Shown here piece by piece: positions 1-3,488 of a stretch of DNA of 7,184 nucleotides (its first letter is position 1; every line of letters begins with the position of its first letter). Origin of the DNA: an uncultured Sutterella sp. (GTDB lineage Bacteria > Pseudomonadota > Gammaproteobacteria > Burkholderiales > Burkholderiaceae_F); contig CAAFNI010000354.1 in NCBI GenBank assembly GCA_900764215.1, positions 1 through 7,184 on the forward strand, written 5' to 3'. Under the pieces are notes generated by a model that made no database searches, was not told the DNA's origin, and was given only the letters and a program-made list of their open reading frames with translations. Made by a program: the position numbers and the translations under genes.

Positions 1-260
1 AGCATTGCCGCGTAGATCAGCACGTCGGCGAGTTCGTCGGCGAGCGCCCCGCGCTTGTCCCCGCATTCGAGATCCGCACCGGACCACTGGAAAACCTCGA
101 GAAGCTCGCCCGCTTCAATGGAGACCGACATCGCCAGATCCTTCGGATTGTGAAAGGGCATCCACCGGCGATCGTCCCTGAAGGCAAGAATTTCGGCGGC
201 TGTCGACTCGGAGATGCCCTTGAGGGCGCCTGCGCGTCCTGGGTCCGATTCGTTTTGCAT
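1..260 (-). CDS. MazG-like nucleotide pyrophosphohydrolase (partial, C-terminus off the left edge)
   Basis: Reading leftwards from an ATG at 258-260, 86 complete codons remain open to the window edge. The protein resembles the small all-alpha MazG/dCTPase-like NTP pyrophosphohydrolases, which hydrolyse non-canonical or excess (d)NTPs to NMP and pyrophosphate in the cytoplasm. The family's metal-binding helices are visible: E49-A-G-E52 (ExxE) inside AMSVSIEAGELLEVFQW, then E76-L-A-D79 (ExxD) inside ADELADVLIY. The preceding FHNPKDLAMS segment is also typical of the short single-domain members. About two thirds of a usual 110-130-residue protein is present. The start is supported by AAGGAG (complement of 267-272) six bases upstream. 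The substrate cannot be told from sequence. Only 93 bases separate it from the end of the upstream minus-strand gene, with a hairpin between them. Confidence 0.85.
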   Translation of the reverse strand, partial: MQNESDPGRAGALKGISESTAAEILAFRDDRRWMPFHNPKDLAMSVSIEAGELLEVFQWSGADLECGDKRGALADELADVLIYAAM

Positions 261-298
261 GGAGCGCTCCTTGAAGAAGAGGCATGTGAACAGAAGGG

Positions 299-333
299 AC
301 AAAGCCCGGACGACGCATGCATCCGGGCTTTGT
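299..333 (-). terminator. Hairpin, probable intrinsic terminator or attenuator
   Basis: ACAAAGCCCGGA (299-310) and TCCGGGCTTTGT (322-333) form a perfect 12-bp stem with an 11-base loop. It begins 21 bases past the stop of the unknown minus-strand gene, so it most likely ends that transcript. The T-run is short (TTTGT, partly inside the stem), so termination may be partial. The hairpin is nearly symmetric and could act on either strand. It sits 27 bases upstream of the ribosome binding site of the MazG-like gene, leaving little room for a separate promoter. Confidence 0.7.
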
Positions 334-353
334 TGTGAGTTTGCAGGAAAAAA

Positions 354-1703
354 TCAGTGCTCGAGCACGAGAAGCGCCGAGATCTCGTTTCTTTCATTGA
401 GCCTCACGCCATAGCGGCGCGGGCGACCCTGCAGGATCAGATACCGGTCGATCGCATCCTGCAGGCGCTCGACGTCGGCCTTGAGGCGCTCGACGGACTC
501 GTCGTGCGCACGCCCGAGCTCGTCGGCATCGCGCTTGACCTGGCCCGCAATGTCCATGGCGGGCGCGTTCATGCCGCGGCCCTGCACTTCAAGGGCGTCG
601 TAGACGATGTGCCTCGCCTTGTCGAGAAGCGAGTGCACATCGGGGAAGTGCTCGACGTTGCGGCGGATGTGCGCGGAACAATGCATGCCGTGGATGTAGT
701 TGTCGCCCGAAATCACGCGGATGACGGCAAGCGTGCGCAGGAAAAGAACCGAGAGCTCGCGCTCGAGCATGTGCGGAATGCTGCTCGTGAGGGCCACGTC
801 GGCCTCTTCGGGCGTCGTCATGTTCTTTTCAAGCGTGGCGAGGCTCTCGTCGATGCGGCGGTTGACCGCATACATCTCCCTTGCGAGCTCATCGGTGCGC
901 TCAGTGCGCATCAGCGCCTGGCCTTCGCCCGCGCCGAGACGTCGGACGTCGCGCACGAGATCAAAGAGCTTGTCCCAATGCTCGCCCCATTTCATCGCAT
1001 CGAGCGCGCTCACCAGAAGCTTCACGCGCGGCAGCAGCTTGCGAATGCCGTTGAGCTCGTATTCGAGAAGATCGTCGAGCTCGTGCTTCTTGTCGGTCGG
1101 ATCCACCATCATCCAGAGCTGGGTGACGTGCGGAAAGCCGCCCACGCCGAAGTCCTCGACCGCCATCGGATTGCCGAGCGGCTCGCAGCCGCCGGCGAGC
1201 GCGATGATCTGCAGATCGTTCGAAGTCGCGTTCGGATGCGGCATGAAGCCCGAGCGAAGCTGATCGGCGATCATGGTGGAGAAATTGAGCGAAAAGACGT
1301 CCTTCGAGAGTCCGTCGCCGGGCACGATGTCCAGCGTGCGGCAGCGCGCGAAAAGGCCCTTCATCGCCTTGAGCTCTTCAGGATCGGCCGGAAGCTCCCG
1401 ATAGTAGGGCTCATCGGCCTCAAGCGCACGCTGGATGAAGAGGTCCGCCGCCGTCACGCTGTTCTGGAGCGTGGTGAGCGCGAGCATCGTGGGACGGCGC
1501 ACGCCGTGCTGGGGCTGCGCTTCGGTTTTGGAACGGGCCGTCTCGGCGGCGGGCGCCGCCTGAACGGGACGTGAGGCCACCCGGTCGACGTTGCGGCGCT
1601 TGCGCGCGGGCGCGCGCCGGCGCATGGCCTGCCAGGCGGCGCCGCCGCCGAAGCCGGCGGCGCAGGCCGCGATCAAAAGCCAAGTCAGGATTTCGCTGTC
1701 CAT
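354..1703 (-). CDS. Membrane-anchored coiled-coil protein of unknown function
   Basis: A 449-residue protein that I do not recognise. From the chosen ATG (1701-1703) residues 5-25 form one hydrophobic, Gly/Ala-rich membrane segment. It is followed at once by a basic patch (RRR at 28-30, RKRR at 34-37), which by the positive-inside rule puts the C-terminal bulk in the cytoplasm. Residues 40-70 are an Ala/Gln/Pro-rich linker. Residues 75-385 look mainly helical, with a notable GDNYIHGMHCSAHIRRN stretch (333-349, three His and one Cys). Residues 385-425 have the heptad-like, charged character of a short coiled coil. The reading frame is open up to a TTG at 1802, but that start has no clear ribosome binding site. 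The ATG has a weak purine-rich AAGAAAGAGAAG directly upstream and puts the membrane segment at the N-terminus, so it is preferred. The opposite strand is also open, but its His/Arg/Val-rich translation looks like a shadow. A scaffold or envelope role would be a guess. Confidence 0.75.
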   Translation of the reverse strand: MDSEILTWLLIAACAAGFGGGAAWQAMRRRAPARKRRNVDRVASRPVQAAPAAETARSKTEAQPQHGVRRPTMLALTTLQNSVTAADLFIQRALEADEPYYRELPADPEELKAMKGLFARCRTLDIVPGDGLSKDVFSLNFSTMIADQLRSGFMPHPNATSNDLQIIALAGGCEPLGNPMAVEDFGVGGFPHVTQLWMMVDPTDKKHELDDLLEYELNGIRKLLPRVKLLVSALDAMKWGEHWDKLFDLVRDVRRLGAGEGQALMRTERTDELAREMYAVNRRIDESLATLEKNMTTPEEADVALTSSIPHMLERELSVLFLRTLAVIRVISGDNYIHGMHCSAHIRRNVEHFPDVHSLLDKARHIVYDALEVQGRGMNAPAMDIAGQVKRDADELGRAHDESVERLKADVERLQDAIDRYLILQGRPRRYGVRLNERNEISALLVLEH

Positions 1704-1783
1704 CTTCTCTTTCTTGTCGGTTGCATGCTGAGTTGAGAAATCCGCGCTTTCCGGTGCGAGGGCGGCCGGATTGTGGAGCGCGT

Positions 1784-1828
1784 CATTCCGAGGGAAATTC
1801 AATTGTGCATTATCCGCCTTTCGGAATG
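1784..1828 (-). promoter_or_regulatory. Candidate promoter with an 8-bp inverted repeat for the unknown minus-strand gene
   Basis: CATTCCGA (1784-1791) and TCGGAATG (1821-1828) are perfect inverted copies 29 bases apart. Between them, on the minus strand, lies GATAAT (complement of 1809-1814), a 5/6 match to the -10 consensus. No good -35 is present; GTACCA (complement of 1833-1838, 18-bp spacer) is a weak 3/6 match. One arm would fall in the promoter spacer and the other just past the transcription start, a layout that suits a repressor operator. The leader to the ATG would be about 100 bases. This is pattern reading only. Confidence 0.3.
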
Positions 1829-1882
1829 CTTATGGTACATGCCCGAGAGCGCCTGCGTCACTTTTTGCGGTCCCTGCCGAGA

Positions 1883-1916
1883 CTTCGATATTGGTCAAGC
1901 TTCGATATTTGTCAAG
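1883..1916. repeat. Tandem 17-bp direct repeat, possible operator
   Basis: CTTCGATATTGGTCAAG (1883-1899) is followed without a gap by CTTCGATATTTGTCAAG (1900-1916), with one mismatch in 17. The pair lies in the divergent intergenic region and abuts the candidate plus-strand promoter of the aldo/keto reductase. Head-to-tail copies in this position suggest two binding sites for a regulator contacting the polymerase near -35. The 17-bp period is not a whole number of helical turns. I do not recognise it as the site of a particular family. Confidence 0.6.
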
Positions 1917-1943
1917 ACTTTTTTGCAAAACCTCCTCTACAAT
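1914..1943 (+). promoter_or_regulatory. Candidate promoter of the aldo/keto reductase gene
   Basis: TACAAT (1938-1943) is a 5/6 match to the -10 consensus. The -35 is poor: AAGACT (1914-1919, 18-bp spacer) matches only GAC, and it overlaps the end of the tandem repeat. This would fit an activator-dependent promoter. Transcription would start near 1950, giving a leader of about 58 bases before the GTG start and leaving the in-frame ATG at 1942 outside the transcript. Confidence 0.4.
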
Positions 1944-1997
1944 GGACGACGTCCGACTCCCAACCCCGGCCGCGCCGAACCGCGGTCGTTTTTCAGC

Positions 1998-2002
1998 AGA
2001 GG
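1998..2002 (+). promoter_or_regulatory. Ribosome binding site that supports the GTG start
   Basis: AGAGG lies five bases upstream of GTG at 2008. The alternative in-frame ATG at 1942 is preceded by CCTCCTCTACA, with no Shine-Dalgarno sequence. This site decides the start in favour of GTG. Confidence 0.55.
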
Positions 2003-2007
2003 TTCCC

Positions 2008-2862
2008 GTGTTCTCGTCCATCGCCGACAAGCTTGTGCTTCCCAACGGCATCCGCATGCCCGGCATCGGTTTCGGCACCTGGCAGGTGCCCGCCGACAGC
2101 ACGCTCGAAAATGCCATCTCGGCGGCGCTTGAGCTGGGCTACCGCTTCATTGACACGGCGCAGATCTACGGCAACGCCTCCGTCATCGGACGCAGCCTGC
2201 TCGCGAGCGGGCTGCCGCGCGAGGAGGTCTACATCTCGAGCAAGATCTGGACATCGCACCGAAGCTACGACGGCGTCATGCGCGCCTTCACCGACATCAT
2301 CGAGCAGCTCAAGACCCCGTATCTCGACCAGCTCCTGATTCACTGGCCGGCCACTCAGGGCGAACCCATGATCTGGCAGAGCCAGAATGCCGGCACGTGG
2401 CGCGCGCTCGAGGATCTCTACGATCAGGGAGCGGTCAAGGTGATCGGCGTCTCGAACTTCCTGCCGCATCACCTCGTGCCGCTTCTCGCCCGCGCGCGCA
2501 TCCGTCCGATGGTCAATCAGCTTGAGATCCATCCCGGCTACCCGCAGTTTGCCGCCGTCAACTTCTGCTTCTCCCAGAACATCGCCGTCCAGGCCTGGAG
2601 CCCGCTCGGACGAGGCGGCCTCATGCAGCACCCGATCCTCACCGAGCTCGGCCACTGGCACGGCGTCTCGCCCGCAGTCATTGCGCTTCGCTGGAGCCTG
2701 CAGCACGGCTTCGTGCCCGTCGTCAAGGCCCTCGACCCCGAACACATGAAGTCCAATCTCGAGGCCTTCAGCCTTTCGCTCGACCGCGACGACATGAAGC
2801 GCCTCGACAAAATGCAGCAGGCCGCCTTCTCGGGACTGCATCCCGACACCGTGAGCTTCTGA
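2008..2862 (+). CDS. Aldo/keto reductase (2,5-diketo-gluconate reductase-like subgroup)
   Basis: A 284-residue cytosolic NAD(P)H-dependent oxidoreductase of the (beta/alpha)8-barrel AKR superfamily, reducing aldehydes or ketones to alcohols. Length and layout match the prokaryotic AKR5-like group: LPNGIRMPGIGFGTWQ near the start, then the catalytic tetrad D49, Y54 (DTAQIYGNA), K79 (SSKIW) and H112 (LIHWP), then IGVSNF (146-151), NQLEIHP (170-176) and QAWSPLGRG (195-203). The C-terminal cofactor loop reads VVKALDPEHMKSN. The lysine (K240) and asparagine (N250) are kept, but the usual Ser is A241 and the usual Arg is H246, so grip on the NADPH 2'-phosphate may be weakened. The GTG start is chosen for its ribosome binding site and because AKR homology begins there; ATG 1942 would add 22 residues without family character. 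The gene is monocistronic, between its own candidate promoter and a strong terminator. The physiological substrate is unknown. Confidence 0.93.
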   Translation: MFSSIADKLVLPNGIRMPGIGFGTWQVPADSTLENAISAALELGYRFIDTAQIYGNASVIGRSLLASGLPREEVYISSKIWTSHRSYDGVMRAFTDIIEQLKTPYLDQLLIHWPATQGEPMIWQSQNAGTWRALEDLYDQGAVKVIGVSNFLPHHLVPLLARARIRPMVNQLEIHPGYPQFAAVNFCFSQNIAVQAWSPLGRGGLMQHPILTELGHWHGVSPAVIALRWSLQHGFVPVVKALDPEHMKSNLEAFSLSLDRDDMKRLDKMQQAAFSGLHPDTVSF

Positions 2863-2883
2863 CGCAGCATCCATTCTTGAACA

Positions 2884-2918
2884 AAAGCCCGCATCTCCAG
2901 AAGAGAGCGGGCTTTCTT
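2884..2918 (+). terminator. Intrinsic terminator of the aldo/keto reductase gene
   Basis: AAAGCCCGC (2884-2892) pairs with GCGGGCTTT (2907-2915). With A2893 bulged, TCTC (2894-2897) also pairs with GAGA (2903-2906), leaving a five-base loop. A T-rich tail (TTTCTTCATTT) follows. It starts 21 bases after the stop and insulates the nap operon from upstream transcription. Confidence 0.85.
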
Positions 2919-2976
2919 CATTTCGCGCCTGAAGGCAAAGCCGGCCGGAGACGGCCCCAAGCGCCCCTCCCGGCAA

Positions 2977-2992
2977 TACCCCTTGAGAGGTA
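2977..2992. promoter_or_regulatory. NarL/NarP-type binding site, 7-2-7 inverted heptamers
   Basis: TACCCCT (2977-2983), TG, AGAGGTA (2986-2992). Both halves match the nitrate/nitrite response-regulator heptamer TACYYMT, the second on the opposite strand, with exactly the two-base spacing preferred by NarP and bound by NarL in E. coli. It lies 208 bases before the napD start codon. A TTGAGA (2983-2988) inside it is a 5/6 match to a -35, but no good -10 follows at the right distance. The site implies nitrate or nitrite control of the nap operon by a NarX/NarL- or NarQ/NarP-like system, not seen in this window. Confidence 0.6.
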
Positions 2993-2997
2993 TGGCC

Positions 2998-3018
2998 GCA
3001 ATTCATTTCGTGAATAGC
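2998..3018. repeat. Imperfect 21-bp palindrome
   Basis: ATTCA (3001-3005) and TGAAT (3011-3015) are inverted copies around TTTCG. The symmetry extends to GC at both ends (2998-2999 and 3017-3018), interrupted by one A/A mismatch. It lies five bases past the NarL/NarP-type site. It could be a second regulator site or a weak hairpin. It does not match the FNR consensus. Confidence 0.35.
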
Positions 3019-3161
3019 GAAAAAGCCTCTCCCGCAATCGAATCCGAAACCTGAGCTCGGCAATCGTCCTCAAAACACCCCCTCTCCAAGGGCCTTCCCC
3101 TATCTCTTCAGAGCTCTCCCCACCCCTCTTCATGCGTCTATGCGGCGCATGCCCGCATTCC

Positions 3162-3167
3162 TACAAT
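3162..3167 (+). promoter_or_regulatory. Candidate -10 element for the nap operon
   Basis: TACAAT is a 5/6 -10 match. No -35-like hexamer lies 16-18 bases upstream; that area instead holds the palindrome ATGCG-G-CGCAT (3140-3150), with another ATGCG at 3132-3136. Transcription would start near 3174, leaving a 26-base leader to napD. The missing -35 fits activator dependence, but the NarL/NarP-type site would then be centred about 190 bases upstream. Confidence 0.35.
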
Positions 3168-3199
3168 CGAAGCATCAAAACGTGAAACAGGGCATCCGC

Positions 3200-3442
3200 A
3201 TGAACTACTCCTCAGTCGTCATCACGCTCGCCTCAGGCGACCCCCGCCCCGCGATTGAGGCGCTCGGCGCCGTCGAAGGGCTTGAAGTCCACTACGTCGA
3301 CGAGGCGTCCCGCCGGATCGTCGCCGTGATCGAAGCCGAAACCACCGGCCTTGAAGCCGACATCTTCGAGCGCGTCAGGCATTCGGAGGGCGTTCTCGAC
3401 GCAAGCCTTCACGCCCACTTCTTCGAAGACGAAGCCTCTTAG
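3200..3442 (+). CDS. napD: NapD, Tat-signal-binding chaperone for NapA
   Basis: An 80-residue cytoplasmic protein of the NapD family, which in E. coli (87 residues) binds the NapA twin-arginine signal and holds back export until the Mo-bis-MGD cofactor is in place. The ferredoxin-like pattern is visible: a first strand YSSVVITLAS, a helix RPAIEALGAVEGLEVHYVDE, a strand RRIVAVIEAE (residues 38-47), a second helix and VRHSEGVLDASLHAHFFE at the end. This matches E. coli segments GQLIVVVEAE and VRNVEGVLAVSLVYHQ. ATG 3200 is chosen because CAGGG lies seven bases upstream and the alignment starts there; an upstream ATG at 3140 would add 20 residues unlike the family. It is first in the operon, 46 bases ahead of its client gene napA. 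Confidence 0.9.
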   Translation: MNYSSVVITLASGDPRPAIEALGAVEGLEVHYVDEASRRIVAVIEAETTGLEADIFERVRHSEGVLDASLHAHFFEDEAS

Positions 3443-3488
3443 CCCTCTTCACCGCAGCCCCCGAGAGCATTCAAGGAAAGGAGACCCC

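Larger units (their letters stand above)
2919..3199 (+). other. Regulatory region upstream of the nap operon
   Basis: This stretch holds no credible gene. In order it contains a small GC hairpin GGCCG-GAGA-CGGCC (2943-2956) with a GNRA-type loop, a NarL/NarP-type site (2977-2992), an imperfect palindrome (2998-3018), a C-rich, G-poor tract (3071-3130), a short palindrome (3140-3150) and a candidate -10 (3162-3167). No FNR-like TTGAT-N4-ATCAA box was found, although FNR control is usual for nap genes in enterobacteria. Confidence 0.6.

Noticed and set aside
357..1574. A 405-codon plus-strand frame opposite the unknown minus-strand gene
   Set aside because: Its composition is His/Arg/Val-heavy without a coherent domain, while the minus-strand reading has a membrane anchor, basic collar, coiled coil and a following hairpin.
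1942..2010. ATG 1942 as start of the aldo/keto reductase
   Set aside because: It lacks a ribosome binding site, overlaps the candidate -10 and adds 22 residues without family resemblance. GTG 2008 fits better.
1993..3063. A 356-codon minus-strand frame opposite the aldo/keto reductase
   Set aside because: It runs through the terminator and intergenic region and is antisense to a clear enzyme with an intact catalytic tetrad.
3165..3178. ATCAA at 3174-3178 as half of an FNR box
   Set aside because: The partner half-site (3165-3169, AATCG) has no match to TTGAT, so no FNR site is claimed.
3419..3429. Palindrome TCTTCGAAGA at the end of napD
   Set aside because: It is short, inside coding sequence, and explained by the Phe-Glu-Asp codons there. 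No T-run follows, so it is not called a terminator.
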